Part shown: positions 32,805 to 44,905 of the stretch, one piece after another | Numbering within the stretch: the stretch's first letter is position 1 | Layout of the letters: the number at the start of each line of letters is the position of its first letter | Assembly (NCBI RefSeq): GCF_020536995.1 | Contig: NC_068367.1 | Span: forward strand, 66,847,192 to 66,911,191 | Source of the DNA: Dreissena polymorpha | Taxonomy: Eukaryota > Mollusca > Bivalvia > Myida > Dreissenidae | DNA length: 64,000 nucleotides | Direction: 5' to 3' | Made by a program: the position numbers and the translations under genes | Notes under the pieces: model-generated | What the model was told of the DNA's origin: nothing | The model's input: the letters and a program-made list of their open reading frames with translations, nothing else | The model's database searches: none

Positions 32805-35800
32805 TTATTATTATTTTATTATTATACGTAGTTAAAGTAAAAGCTAAGCTTTTCATACGGAAAAAGACTTCATTTTTTTGACGCACCGATCTTGGTAAAA
32901 CAATATTCCACGTTAAAAAAGTGTGGGCGGGTTTAACTAAATACAGTACAGCTCTTACCAATTTGTCGAATCCCGCATTACAATGCGGTGTTGTCGCGGT
33001 AATGTATCACGATGCTTAAAACACCCTGACACCAAAGCGGGCCGCAGTAAAAATCGCGTCGGGCCTCGAAAAGCCCAGATAATCAGGGACGACAATTTTT
33101 GCCTTTACTGGATTTCCGTAAAGGAGAGACTTCCTTACAACGAAAAATACCCTAAAGGCGTAAAGTATAGTCCACGAGTATCATGTGCGGACAGCACAGG
33201 CTATTCTGGAATGACACTTCATGCACTTGCATTAAGCCCGAAAATCCCAGGCCAAGGCTCATATAAACAAATTCTGTAAATTTCCGATGGTCTCCTCAAA
33301 ATTCGTCTTGCTTTGATGTTTACTTAAGTTTAGACTTGTAACAAATTTAAAACATTAAAAGATCTGTTAATTACCTAAACGCCACACCAAGATCTATATT
33401 GCTTTAATTAAATTAGAAATAAGTATTATTTTAAGAACAGATCTCTTGCGAGGCAGCTTTATTTATTATGCATTTCTCATAAATGCATTTCAATGTAACG
33501 TTTAAACAATTTTGCTTTCTTAATGCGTTTGCTATTAAGCGTCGTGATGTTCATTTTTTTTTTATAAAAAGAAAAACATAAATCTTAACAGAAAATATAT
33601 TCGTACCTTTGGCCTCAACAAACGTACACAATGGCAGACCTACTTTAAAAACTATATACACTAATACTATATACACTTACAGTATAAACAACACATGTGC
33701 ACAAGTCACGTGTATTTTTTTTAAAATAACTAACATAATTCAAGGACAAACACCGTACCAGATGATTGTATCAAGAACTAATGAGCGCAATATAACCAGG
33801 ATAAAGATGGGGTGCCAGTAACGACATGACTTTATAATCGGTTGGAACACATGAAATTGTACACATGTATTACATTGAAATTTCAGTTTTCATGTTACGT
33901 AATCCAGATAACGTCACGACACTCCGACATGTTTCGCCGCGACAACACCGCGTTATGCCCTGGGAAACTATTTAGGAGCGACGGCCTAAAACGACGATCA
34001 CCGCCGCGCTCCGTCGTCGCTTCGCGATCTTAGTGTCGCCGCGTAACTGGGGATCTAAACAGTAGAATAGGCAACAAACGTGATTATATTGTATATGACT
34101 GTATGAATACTTTTTACGATGATATAGATTATTGCCCTGATCAAGTCTCTGTTAGGGCCTCTGTTGATAATGTACATAATAGCCATGGTTGTAAATTGCT
34201 TGATTTGTGTAAGTCAACAGGTACACGTATTGTTAATGGTAGAATAGGTGACAGTAATAAACATACATTTTATGGTCATAACGGGACATCCATGATTGAT
34301 TACGTCTTAGCTAGTGAACGAAAATTTTCACGCATTGTTGATTGTACAATAGGCGAATTTAATGAATGGAGCGATCATGCCTCGTTACATTTGACTCTTC
34401 GTTGCAATAACTTTTCACCCAAACACGAGAAATTTACTGATGTAAAATACAAATGGGACAGTTCCATCAAAGATCGATTTCGAACAGATATCATAGCTAA
34501 ATTACCTGTTTTAATGATATTGTACGTAATATTGATTATTTGAATAGATTGTCAGTAAATAATGCCATAAACGAGTTTACTGATACTATCCGCAGTGTAG
34601 CGGACCCATTATTTTCACATACATATACGTTTAGTAATAAACCGAAGTACATGTTCGAAGAATACGGTAGTTTAACTTATGCTGACTGGTTTGATAGTGA
34701 TTGTGAGTCTGCCCGTCGTTTATATATTGATGCCTTAAAGTGTTTTAATTTAAATAAATAAGACGCTAGTAGATCAATGCTTTGTCATTATAAGAAACTT
34801 TATAAATATTTAATACGGAAAAAGAAGGGATGTGCATACCGTACAAAAATGTCTGATATTGAAAACTTAAAGAAAAAAAAACCTCGCGATTTTTGGAAAT
34901 TTTTCAAATCAAAGAATAAACTAACCAGCCATAACATTTCATTGGAAGATTTTAAATTATTTTTTGAAAACCTTAGCAACAGTACTTTTAATTGCAATAA
35001 TACCGAGGCAGAGCATTTTTGTTCCAGCTATAATTTTAGCGAAGATAATGTTGTGTTTCCAGAGTTAGACCAGCCTATTAGTGTTGATGAAGTTATATGT
35101 GCAATTAAAAAACTAAAGAGAAATAAGTCAGCGGGTGTTGATTTTATATTAAACGAATATTTTATAGAATGTAGCGATATATTGTGTAACCATTTATGTG
35201 ATATTTTTAATTGTATACTACAATGCCCCGTGTTCACAAAACTTTTTACTGTCATCGAAAATCGATTTTGCATGACATTGAAAATCGTTGTCAAGTGACA
35301 TCGATGACAAAGTTCGAGTTCACGAAGTTATTTAAAATTGATGTCGTTCAACATCGGTTTTAACGACATCGATTTTTTTCGACTTTTTGTGGACGTAAGC
35401 GGTAAAGCGGAAGTTGTTTTTTGTTGACGTCTGTTGCAACTACAATGACTGCTCAGGTGCATTGGTCTATGTCGGAAAAAACCTTCGTGGTTCAACTGAT
35501 AAATGATCGGTACGACGAGTTATATTGTCGATTTAAAGGTGCCACACTAGGTGGCAAAAAAAAGGAACAAACCTGGCAAGAGGTTGCTGATACCTTCAAT
35601 AGGTGAGTCGCAATTAAAATAAAATAAAAAAAGATCATTTTGCAGCACTGTAATGTCAAACAACGATATCAAGCAGTGTATTGTTTAATGCATGCAAGTT
35701 TATGACATAGTTATAACGTTATTGATGTAATATGTTGTTGTTTATGTTACATTTAAATAATTGTGATATTAGTTACTGTGATCATTTGGAATGATGTGAT

Positions 35801-36352
35801 TTCAATGAAGTTCAATTTTTGTTGTTAGTATGAATTATTAATTGGGCTGATGAGACGCTAATTCAATTGTGTCATTGCGTAAAAAGGTGATGTTTTAAGT
35901 TGCTTTCATTTGTCAAATGTGATGTGATAATAATACATGTGATCGTTTTAAAAGCTGTTATATAAAATAAAACCAGACTTGACAGATAGATAGATGGATG
36001 GATGGATGGATGGATGGATGGATGGATGGAGGGAGGGAGGGAGGGAGGGATGGATGGATGGATGGATGGATGGATGGATGGATGCATGCATGCATGGATG
36101 GATGGATGGATGGATGGATGGATGGATGGATGGATGGATGGATGGATGGATGGATGGATGGATGGATGGATGGATGGATGGATGGATGGATGGATGGATG
36201 GATGGATGGATGGATGGATGGATGGATGGATGGATGGATGGATGGATGGATGGATGGATGGATGGATGGATGGATGGATGGATGGATGGATGGATGGATG
36301 GATGGATGGATGGATGGATGGATGGATGGATGGATGGATGGATGGATGGATG

Positions 36353-36387
<35 letters not shown>

Positions 36388-39300
36388 CGATAGATAATGT
36401 ATATATATGGCTGGTGATCAAACCTACTTGAAAAGATGGAAACGCTTCAATAAAATAAAATTGTGCTTGTTAATTTTGATGTACCGGTAATGTACCGGTA
36501 AATATTCTGTGCTTAAATAAATGTGTGCAATGAATGAATAAAATCATAATACTGAGTAGTCTTCATGTAATTGTCATTATACCTCTTTCAAAACGCTGAC
36601 GTATGGCGCTTTCACGAAAGATCCTTGAATCGTGAACGCTCCCAGGCCACTTTGCGACTACGTCAACAAACCGAAAAGTGGCATCACAAATCATCTATAG
36701 AGCAAAAAGAAACCACAAATCTTAACAAAATTCACACTGCACAATGTCATTTTGTCTGATATCACAATAATACAAGTAAACAACAGAACATCCAATTGTC
36801 ACTAGTTTCGTTTTGCAATTTTCACTGTGAACAGACAACCTTTAAACATATATTATCTAAAAAAAATACAAGTTGAGGAAATGTTCATGGACTTTATTTC
36901 ACTTATTGTTTTACCTGTACATTAAGGGAGTGAAATCCCTTTCTGTTCACATAATCGTCTTCGTTGGCGCTAGGCGCTTGAATACGGATATGTGTCCCAT
37001 CAACAACACCAACCACTTGGGGGAAACCTTTAAAGACAATAACATTGTTAGCCTAATCGACATTTGTATTAGATAATTTTATACTAATTTGAGTATACTA
37101 CAAACAAAGTTTCCGCAATTTTTTTTTCAAAAGTTACAAGTTCAATCTTCTGTCTTTCATGTCAATATATGTGTTCCCAAAAATAACAATCACTAATAAA
37201 CAGTTATGTTTATTATACTTATCAAACACGTAATATACTTAATATACACGTATGTTATTTCAAGACGTATAAATCTAGCATACAGTACTCATACAACGTT
37301 TTGAATTGTGCCCGATTCGACTAAGAAACATTTAACTCCCCTTATTTGTTTACTTGACAACCAATCAAAAATCATTAAATTGTCCGATTAAATTATATTA
37401 AGAGCTAATACGCACCAGCGATGTTTTGCACCGTCCGTTGCACATTTTCGATATTTGGGAAGAAAACGAAGTCATTTAGATGTAGACACACGCTGTCCGT
37501 GAATTGCTTGACCGCTCTAGATACACTGGACCTTGAGATTCCATGCAGCCCTGCCGTCACAATGTGGTGTGTGCCAGTTGCAAGGAAATGCAATGCCGCT
37601 AAAGTTGAAATGAGCGGCGGAAGAGGACAAGAACGTTCAGTAGCCCTCTCCAACTTCAGCATGTTGACAAGAAACAGAATAGTTTCCGGGAAAAACCGGT
37701 ACCGTTCACGAATTTCCATCGGGGACAAAGTTTCCAATGGGTTCGTTCGATCACGGAAAACTCTCCTATCCATTGGAAACAATTCATTTATGTATCGAGC
37801 GCGACGAAGACGTCTTTCAATGTCGGCCATATTGTTTTCTTACCATGGTGATTGTCATCAATTTTCAATTTGACAATGCCCAATATCAATTTCAATTTCA
37901 GTGTCATTGATTGCAATTTGAAAATCGATTTTGGATGTCATTTGACATCGATTTTCTTTGTGAACACCAAGTTTGAGAACCGATGACAAAAATTGAAAAT
38001 CAATGTCACTTGGCATTGAAAATCGATTTCAATTTGCTTTGTGAACACGGGGCCTGGGTTTTTTCCCTGAAAAATGGACACATGGAATTATAATCCCATT
38101 ACACAAAAAGGGCTCTGTAAACGATATTAATAATTACAGAGGAATTACACTTGTAAGCTGTTTCTCAAAACTATTTACTACAATAATTAATAAGCGCATC
38201 GAATGTTTTTGTGAGAATAATAATAGTATTTCGGATGCACAGTTCGGATTTCGTAAGGGTTATTCAACAATCGATGATATATACATATTAATGTCTATTG
38301 TACAAGAATATATTAATGACAATAAAAGGCTCTATGTAATATATGTAGACATGATGAAATGTTTTGATAGTATATATAGAAATGCATTGTGGTTAAAATT
38401 GTATTAAACTGGCATTAGAGGTAAAATATTGCAAATTGTATGTATGAAAATGTTAAATCGTGTGTTAAGTCATGTTCTACTTATTCTGATTACTTCCGTT
38501 ACTCAGTTGGTCTACGTCAAGGGGAAGTTATGTCCCCTTTGCTATTTACTCTGTTTGTAGAGGACTTAGAGATGTTTTTACAACATAATATAGAGTCTGG
38601 ATTAACCATTGACGATGTTTTACTTATATTACTCCTTTTCGCCGATGATATGGCCATATTGGGTAAAAATCCAGAAGAAGTACAAAACCAGTTGGATAAT
38701 CTGCTTGTGTATTGTTATACTTGGGGCCTAAAAGTAAACACTTCAAAAACTAAAATTATGGTTTTCCGTAAGAAGGGCCGCCTACGCCAAAATGAGGCAT
38801 TGACATACGATGGCCAAATCATCGAAACAGTTGATAACTTTAATTATTTAGGTACTGTTATACATTATACAGGTAGTTTCACATTCAACCAAGAACATTT
38901 AGTAGGTAAAGCCCTTAAGGCTATGAATACTTTGCTATACAAGTGTAAAATGTATGATCTAAAACCTAAAACACTTTGCCAGTTATTTGATGCATTTGTT
39001 GGTTCTATTCTTAACTATGCCTCCGAAATATGGGGTTTTACAAAGTCTAAAGAAATAGAACGTATCCATTTAAAGTTCTGTAAACGAATGCTACAAGTAA
39101 GACTCAACAGTTGTAACGCATGTGTTTACGGAGAGTTGGGTAGATACCCACTTTACATAAATCGTTTTATAAGAATGTTAAAATTTTAGTTTAAAATTAG
39201 ATTGAGTGATAATATTATTCTCCAAACTGTGTATAATATGAATGTTGTAGAGTGTCATAAAGGAAACATCAATTTGGTCTCACATATTAAACAGTTGTTA

Positions 39301-42300
39301 AACGATTATGGTTATGGATATGTTTTTAATAACCCTAGCTCTGTGTGTGTTAATTCTTTTATATGTCAGTTTAGAAATAGACTTATAGATACATTTAAAC
39401 AGGAATGGTTTGGTACATTAAGTAACAGTACTGTATTAGACATGTACAGAGTTTTTAAACCTACAATTGTATACGAATCTTACTTGGATTTGTTACCAAG
39501 GAGTTTGCGTACCCAATTTGTTAAGTTAAGAATTTCTGTCTGTTCACTCACTGAGAATCCAAACTGGGAGATATGGGCGTAATAATATTCCTCGCAACGA
39601 AAGATACTGTGTTTGTTGCAATAGTAGAGATATTGAAGATGAGTTTCACTTTGTTTGTATTTGTCCATGTTTAGTGTTTTACGACAAAAATACCTTAAAA
39701 GGTATTTATATGTTAATCCATCTGTGTTTAAGTATCACCAATTACTGACTTCAACCGATAAAAACGAACTTGTCAAGTTGTGTAAATATATAAAAGAAGC
39801 ATTTGTAATTCGCAATTCATTTATCAATAATACCATATAGAGTCTAACCGGTATCACCTACAAATCTTTCTGTCATTATATGTTTAGAAAATTTACTATA
39901 TGCTTTTTCTTCATTTGTATTTTTTTTTGTGTTTTATATATATATTTGCTTTCAACTTAAATGAAATGAAAACGTGACATATTTATTTTATACTGTTTGT
40001 ATTAAGACGATGTACTTATGTATAAGTCTAAATAAAATGTCTGTTCTGTTCTGTTCTGTTCTGTTCGTAAACGTATGATGGCTAAGAGCTTTACCGTTTC
40101 ACCAAAGAAAAATATTATAATGATTTACACTGTCTCCTTAGGACCGGGTTTGAGCTGCGAATACGAGGGTCACGTTTTCGCTTCTGGTTCCTCATACAAG
40201 AGGCCGGCCCCTCACTGCGTGGAATGCACTTGTGAGGATGGGGGGATGTCATGCTGCGGGTAAGATATCGCCACGTAACTGATGGATAATGTGAATGTTT
40301 AAACTTTAAATTGTCAGTCATGTTATTATAAAAATGTAAGATCATTTTTACAGCATAAAGGCTGTTCAATAATGTGACGTCTTTTGAGTTTATTGACGTC
40401 ATTTTGCAAAATAAGCGTCTTGTGATTATTAATTCAAAGAACATGTAGCCAAAAAATGCTTGTCATGGTGTTTCACTAGTTTAAGATAAAAAATCGTCAC
40501 GGGGTAATTACAATGCAAATATAGGAGATATACAAGTTCCGTTGTATTTGGACTCTTTATTGTTGCTATGCTTAAATACGGACGGAAAGACGGACGGACG
40601 GGCAACGCCAAAACAATATCCCTCCGACTGTGGCGGGGGATAATAGTCAAACATCGGAGAGACACACAGCTAGCGATATACAACATGAAAGACATAAATC
40701 AGGATCGAGCGCCTGAAGACATTGAACAAGCACAGGAGTCCGAAACCCGGAAAAAAGAATCAAGCAAAATTAATCAATAAAAAGAATATAATCAAGAATA
40801 TGAAAGACAAACAACAGAACAGAATCAAGCATGCGTAAGTCACGCCCGAGGCATCAAGGGCGCAAGCTGAGTATTCATACCATAATATCGTAATTATTTT
40901 TGCTTAGCCCACGCACATTTTTCTATTGAAAAGAAGAACACACAAATCGATGATAATCAACGCGTTAATGCTACTTCCTATATAAACTACATTGCATCAA
41001 CCAATTTATGCCTAGTGGACTCTCCCATCCTTCTAAATTGGATCAATTTATTTCCAAAATTAGGTGTGTCTTGTATTTTTATTTCTATATTAAGAATATT
41101 TCTTAAAGAAATTTCCTTAAGCAAAGAGCGCAGACCCTGATGAGACGCCGCATCATGCGGCGTCTCATCAGGGTCTACGCTGTTTGCCAAGGCCGTTTTT
41201 CTAGACGCTATGCATTAATGGTTAACCTTATAAGAGAACAATACCTCGAGAGCAAAGTTACTGCGTGGGCTGAACATAATAGCAACAGGTGTCCACGTGT
41301 TTGTGACGAGATTAAAACGCTCGCCGGAATTCATTCTTGATATCCCGTTGAAACCTCCCAGTGCATAGATGTGGTCTCTGCAGCACATATGAATTAAAAT
41401 CAAATGAGCCGAGCTTTGTATTTTTCGTTGTAAGGAAGTCTCTTTTTAGCGGAAATACAGTAAAGGCGGAAAGTGTCGTCCCTGAGTATCTGGGCTTGTC
41501 GAATTCCGATGCGATTTTTACTGCGACTCGCGTTCCGCCTAAACTGGATTTTGGCTAAGAAACAATACCATACAAGCGGTAAGCTTTTTTGATTAGCAAG
41601 TGAGGACTGCACAGGCTTATCTGGTACGATACTTGACGCACATCAATTAAGCCACATTTTCCCAGAGCGAGGTTCAAACAGGTATTTTAATTTGCACCTA
41701 TGGAATTTTAAATGTTGTAAAACTGTCGACAAGCGGGATTCAAACCATTACGAATTCGATCCCCACTGTGTCAGCGTTCTTTAGATTTCCCGCACAGACA
41801 ACAAGTACTGGAGCTAGTCCCATGAAACGGACTTGAGAGCGTTTCAAATAAGCCTTGGTCTTTATATGCAATCGAGTTTAAATAAATAAGTTTAAACTAA
41901 ACCATGACTGGGTTTTGTCTGTGGGTACAACTAAGCTTTTTGTCAGTAGATATTGTGAAAAATACAAACATAAACATAAGAATGAAAAAATGAAATAGAC
42001 AGTCTCTTCTACGCAAAAATTTATGCGTAAAGTGTCGTCCTTGATTAGCCTGTGCTTAAATATCAAGGCCCGTTTTCTCAGAACGCGGACAATAAGCAGT
42101 GCAGGTGTACCTGTAGGCAACGCCGTCGACGCCTTATATGGGTGAGCATTCGCCACTCTTTGGCCCGTGCTTAACGCTTAATGCATGCGCGTAAAGTACA
42201 ATAGCTAACAAATCGAGGTGGTCAATGATTTTAACTATTTAGGATGTGTTTTTTACTATACTGGAAATTTTGGTCTAAACATTGAACATTTCATTGGTAA

Positions 42301-44007
42301 ATCCTTAAAAGCTTTAAACCCTTTATTGTTTAAATGTCAACAGTCTGATTTTAAGCCTAAAACTCTATGTCAGTTATTTTACGCATTTGTCTCCCTTATC
42401 ATTAATTAATCTTGTGAAATATGGGACTATTATAAAAAGGTATATATAAAGGTAAAAAAAAATTAGCGCATTCATTTTAAGTTTTCTAAACGAATACTGC
42501 AGGTTAGGAGTAATACTTGTAAAGCAGGTGTTTACGGTGAAATTGGTAGATTTCCGCTGTATGTTCAAAGATATACATACAATTGTTGAAATATCGGTTA
42601 AAAGTGGTAAATAGTGACAACATTATTCTACCCACAGTGTATTATGATGCACTTAGAAATTGCCAGAAAGGTTATAAAAACTGGGTAAGAAATATAAAGA
42701 AACTTTTGAATGATTATGGGTTTACTTTTGTTTTCGAAAACTACGCTTGTATCAACCAAAAAACGTTTTTATGTGAATTCAAAAATAGAGCTATTAATTG
42801 TTTTAAACAAAGTTGTTTAGGTCGCTACAAAGTCTAGTTTTTATGTTTTATAAGGAATATTAACATTTTTAGATATTATACCTAGAAGCTTACGATTTTA
42901 TTTTAGTCGACATAGACTCTTGGTGCATCGTTTAAGAATACAAACCGGGAGGTTCGGTAAAAATGGAATCGCGCGAGAAGAAAGGTATTGCCTTTGCTGT
43001 AACACAAGGGACATCGAAGACGAATACCATTGCGTACGTGTTTGTTCAGGTTTCACAACAGTTAGATAAAAGTACATTAAATCGAAATATCATACAAATC
43101 CATCTGTATTTAATTTTTTAGAACTTATGATATCGTTTAAAAGAGAAGATCTTATCAAACTGTCCCTATACATCAAAGAAGCTATGTTTCTTCGAAAAAC
43201 TCTTTTTAATATTGTCAAGGAATCACAAAAGTCTTTTTGTTCATCCTCATTGCTTATTACTTTATAAATGTATACTGTTACTGAAATTTAGTTATTTGAA
43301 TATATAACCATACAACTACTTAACACTCGTGCCAGTTGTTAAGCCAATTTGCATTGGTACAGCCGCCATAAAAGATTCCGTTACGAAAATATGACCTTTT
43401 TTAAAGTTGGTATTAAACAAACCCATTAAAACTTGCAACTCCTAGCAACCCCGTGGGTCAAAAAGCGTGTCTTTGGATTATTGCAACTAGATTAGAGTTG
43501 GCAATATTTGTCTTGATATTATATGCACATTTGCAACTAAGCTATCTATGTTATAGTCATTGTAACACAGAAATAAGTGTCGATGAGTCAATGGAACCTG
43601 ACATATGGTCTGCTGATAAGACATCTAGACACAGTTAATATATTTGCTGTTAAATTATATACCGTTATGTGTGTTCTATGCAGCTTGCAAGTGAATGAAA
43701 GATGTAGAGTATAAGATTGAATTTAAACTGCGTCATTACAAGAAAGAAATGAGAAAGACTCCACAACGCCTACCATGTTCATTGCTTTGATCTATTTAAT
43801 GTTACATATTTAGTTTATTTCAAAACGATCTGGAATAATAACCGGGTCGATGTGGGGTCGGGTTTCACTCATCTTTATGATTATCGCCCGAAGCCCGGAC
43901 ACGGCCTGTTGGGACGCCGGGCGTCTACTAAGAACAGTTCGCAGCTGTCAGGGCGGTCCACTTGCTTGCAGCCTTCGATGTTCACCACGCCAACATTTTT
44001 GCCATAC
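32427..44007 (+). CDS. Beta-microseminoprotein-like gene, copy 1 (exons 1-2 forward, exon 3 inverted)
   Basis: Exon 1 (32427..32526) encodes a signal peptide (hydrophobic [15 protein letters not shown]). Exon 2 (40142..40259) encodes the cysteine-rich core with [13 protein letters not shown], typical of the PSP94/beta-microseminoprotein family of small secreted proteins. The matching exon 3 exists with an open frame and acceptor, but on the minus strand at 43881..44007. As assembled, the gene cannot make the normal three-exon product; exon 2 read-through stops at once after the donor. Intron 1 contains an LINE with a nested Harbinger element. Function of molluscan members is not established; mammalian MSMB is a seminal protein. 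Confidence 0.8.
32655..32820 (+). repeat. (CTT)n polypyrimidine microsatellite, intron 1 of copy 1
   Basis: CTT/CCT/TTG-rich tract. The orthologous position in copy 2 is 54388..54510, so it predates the duplication. Confidence 0.95.
33030..33245. repeat. Foldback repeat in intron 1 of copy 1
   Basis: Variant with GCGTCGGGCCTCGAAAAGCC and AATCAGGGACGACAATTTTT. The same insertion is at 54718..54930 in copy 2, so it predates the duplication. Confidence 0.8.
33250..34046. other. Intron 1 sequence shared by both copies
   Basis: Homologous to about 54935..55665 (for example GGCCTCAACAAACGTACACA in both). No gene seen. Confidence 0.7.
35445..35602 (+). CDS. Harbinger Myb/SANT-like DNA-binding protein, exon 1
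   Basis: [20 protein letters not shown] through [15 protein letters not shown] resembles a Myb/SANT-like or MADF domain (tryptophans at 7 and 45). It ends at a GTGAGT donor. The downstream exons were not found. Confidence 0.6.
35990..36395. repeat. (GGAT)n microsatellite inside the Harbinger element
   Basis: About 90 tetranucleotide units with short GGAG and GCAT patches, then GATA units to about 36395. Long open frames here are artefacts of a repeat without stops. Confidence 0.98.
36583..37830 (-). CDS. Harbinger transposase (HARBI1-like nuclease), C-terminus missing
   Basis: Three exons with GT/AG borders join in frame: 37830..37416, 37027..36915 and 36694..36583, about 213 residues (HARBI1 is about 350). 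Exon 1 has [20 protein letters not shown] and [20 protein letters not shown]. Exon 2 has [15 protein letters not shown] with the first catalytic Asp and [11 protein letters not shown]. Exon 3 has [19 protein letters not shown] with the second Asp. The exon with the last acidic residue is not found; a GGAT microsatellite occupies part of the space to the left. Confidence 0.8.
40142..40259 (+). CDS. Microseminoprotein-like copy 1, exon 2
   Basis: Acceptor CTCCTTAG. Encodes [20 protein letters not shown] then [17 protein letters not shown], five of six cysteines in the CxC..CC pattern of the family. Donor GTAAGA. Confidence 0.9.
40301..40520 (+). repeat. Forward arm of a 221-bp inverted repeat (intron 2 start of copy 1)
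   Basis: Identical, as far as I can read, to the reverse complement of 44482..44702. Homologous to intron 2 of copy 2 (about 55893..56002 plus 61068..61135). Contains a TGACGTCA at 40394. Confidence 0.9.
40521..40572 (+). pseudogene. KLHL10 3'UTR fragment
   Basis: GAGATATACAAGTTCCGTTG and TTTGGACTCTTTATTGTTGC match KLHL10 3'UTR 29963..30015 in the same orientation, with a few differences. Followed by a GACGG-rich repeat end. Confidence 0.75.
40640..41690 (-). pseudogene. Inverted duplicate of KLHL10 intron 5 - exon 6 - intron 6
   Basis: The minus strand matches about 27485..28400. It includes the foldback repeats of intron 5, exon 6 and the TTGCGCCCTTGATGCC stretch of intron 6. The exon 6 copy is at 41377..41245 (133 bp, same length, both splice signals and frame kept), with about four amino-acid differences in 44. 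It has an extra foldback insertion between about 40990 and 41215. Without other exons it is an orphan fragment. Confidence 0.88.
41132..41176. repeat. Perfect 22-bp-arm palindrome
   Basis: AGACCCTGATGAGACGCCGC then AT, a single central C, and the exact reverse complement. It sits inside an AT-rich insertion in the KLHL10 duplicate. Confidence 0.9.
42209..43305 (+). mobile_element. LINE 3' fragment related to the 34047 element
   Basis: Reads [33 protein letters not shown] and a degraded C-terminus in several frames. Truncated at about 43305 against the inverted block. The stretch 43158..43300 matches the reverse complement of 63860..64000. Confidence 0.8.
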
Positions 44008-44702
44008 CTGAAACGTGTTGTGGTGTTAGTGCACTTTACATGGGAAATATCATCGTCATTTTAAAGTCATTTTACCTTTCAAGAGACGGCATTTGACATT
44101 ATCTGATGTCATCTGAATTGTTTATATTCTAGTGGTCTGATTTAACGAATGTCTGTGCCTACCATGGGATATGTCTTTCCGAGCGAAATATGGTACCCCC
44201 ATAATATTTTCTCTCATCTGACTTATCATTGATTTACTGAACCATTTCCCCCCTACAATTAGCTTAAATGGTCCCTTAACTGTGATAGCAGTATGATACC
44301 AATATGTAGGGGGGGGGGGGGTTAATAAGCGATATTAGGGGGGGGGGGGGGGGCGTCAAATACAGCTGGCTTTTACTAAGCTCCATATAACAGATTTCAG
44401 AGCAACATTACTGTTCGTGCATCTGACGCTGCTACTATGGTGAATGTTTAAAGAAAGTTATGTACCACAGGATTATCTTTGTTTGCATTGTAATTACCCC
44501 GTGACGATTTTTTATCTTAAACTAGTGAAACACCATGACAAGCATTTTTTGGCTACATGTTCTTTGAATTAATAATCACAAGACGCTTATTTTGCAAAAT
44601 GACGTCAATAAACTCAAAAGACGTCACATTATTGAACAGCCTTTATGCTGTAAAAATGATCTTACATTTTTATAATAACATGACTGACAATTTAAAGTTT
44701 AA
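43306..44702 (-). repeat. Inverted block of the microseminoprotein locus
   Basis: The minus strand matches copy 2 from about 61130 to 62345, including exon 3, its 3'UTR with AATAAA, two G/C-run tracts, and about 1 kb downstream. Its outer 221 bp equals the forward segment 40301..40520. Confidence 0.88.
43881..44007 (-). CDS. Microseminoprotein-like exon 3, inverted relative to exons 1-2
   Basis: On the minus strand an acceptor GTTTCAG precedes a 127-bp exon with the frame [20 protein letters not shown] and [18 protein letters not shown] ending GR and TAA. It is the same length as exon 3 of copy 2 and differs from it at few positions. It is intact, but in the wrong orientation for copy 1. Confidence 0.9.
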
Positions 44703-44704
44703 GA

Positions 44705-44905
44705 AAACTGGACATAATGCTTGTGCGTAAATTGTCATCCCAGATTAGCCTGTTCAGTCCGCACAGGCTAATCAGGGACGACAATTTCCGCTTTTATGGA
44801 ATGTTTCGCTTAAATGATGTCTCTTCTTAGCGAAAATCCAGATAAGGCGGAAAGTGTCACTTTACGCATAAGCATTATGCCCAGTTTTCTCAGAACACGA
44901 CACGA
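44705..44905. repeat. Foldback repeat, well preserved
   Basis: CCCAGATTAGCCTGTTCAGT and GCACAGGCTAATCAGGGACG arms are clear; the second hairpin is deleted. It lies at the outer edge of the inverted block. Confidence 0.85.

Larger units (their letters stand above)
35225..38053. mobile_element. PIF/Harbinger DNA transposon, non-autonomous or decayed
   Basis: The ends GCCCCGTGTTCACAAA and TTTGTGAACACGGGGC are perfect 16-bp inverted repeats, with ATCGATTTTC-rich subterminal repeats on both sides. It carries the two genes expected of the superfamily in convergent order: a Myb/SANT-like protein on plus and a DDE transposase on minus. It interrupts the reverse-transcriptase frame of the host LINE, which resumes at [15 protein letters not shown] just after its right end. 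A clean 3-bp target duplication is not visible. Confidence 0.88.
34047..40065 (+). mobile_element. 5'-truncated LINE with (CTGTT)n tail, split by a Harbinger transposon
   Basis: It lies between CGTAA duplicates (34042..34046 and 40066..40070); copy 2 lacks it and shows the empty site CCGCGTAAACG. It begins inside the APE-type endonuclease ([24 protein letters not shown]), then enters the reverse transcriptase ([29 protein letters not shown]). The polymerase box is FADD at about 38638. C-terminal segments follow ([25 protein letters not shown]). The tail is AATAAAATGT plus CTGTT repeats. At least three breaks are visible: a frameshift near 34530, a stop at 34759 and a stop near 38404. A relative is at 42209. 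Clade not assigned with confidence. Confidence 0.85.

Noticed and set aside
32653-32961. Arginine-rich minus-strand frame
   Set aside because: Reverse complement of the (CTT)n tract.
35948-36421. Frames of 119-157 codons (MDGW or HPSI repeats)
   Set aside because: GGAT microsatellite read-through.
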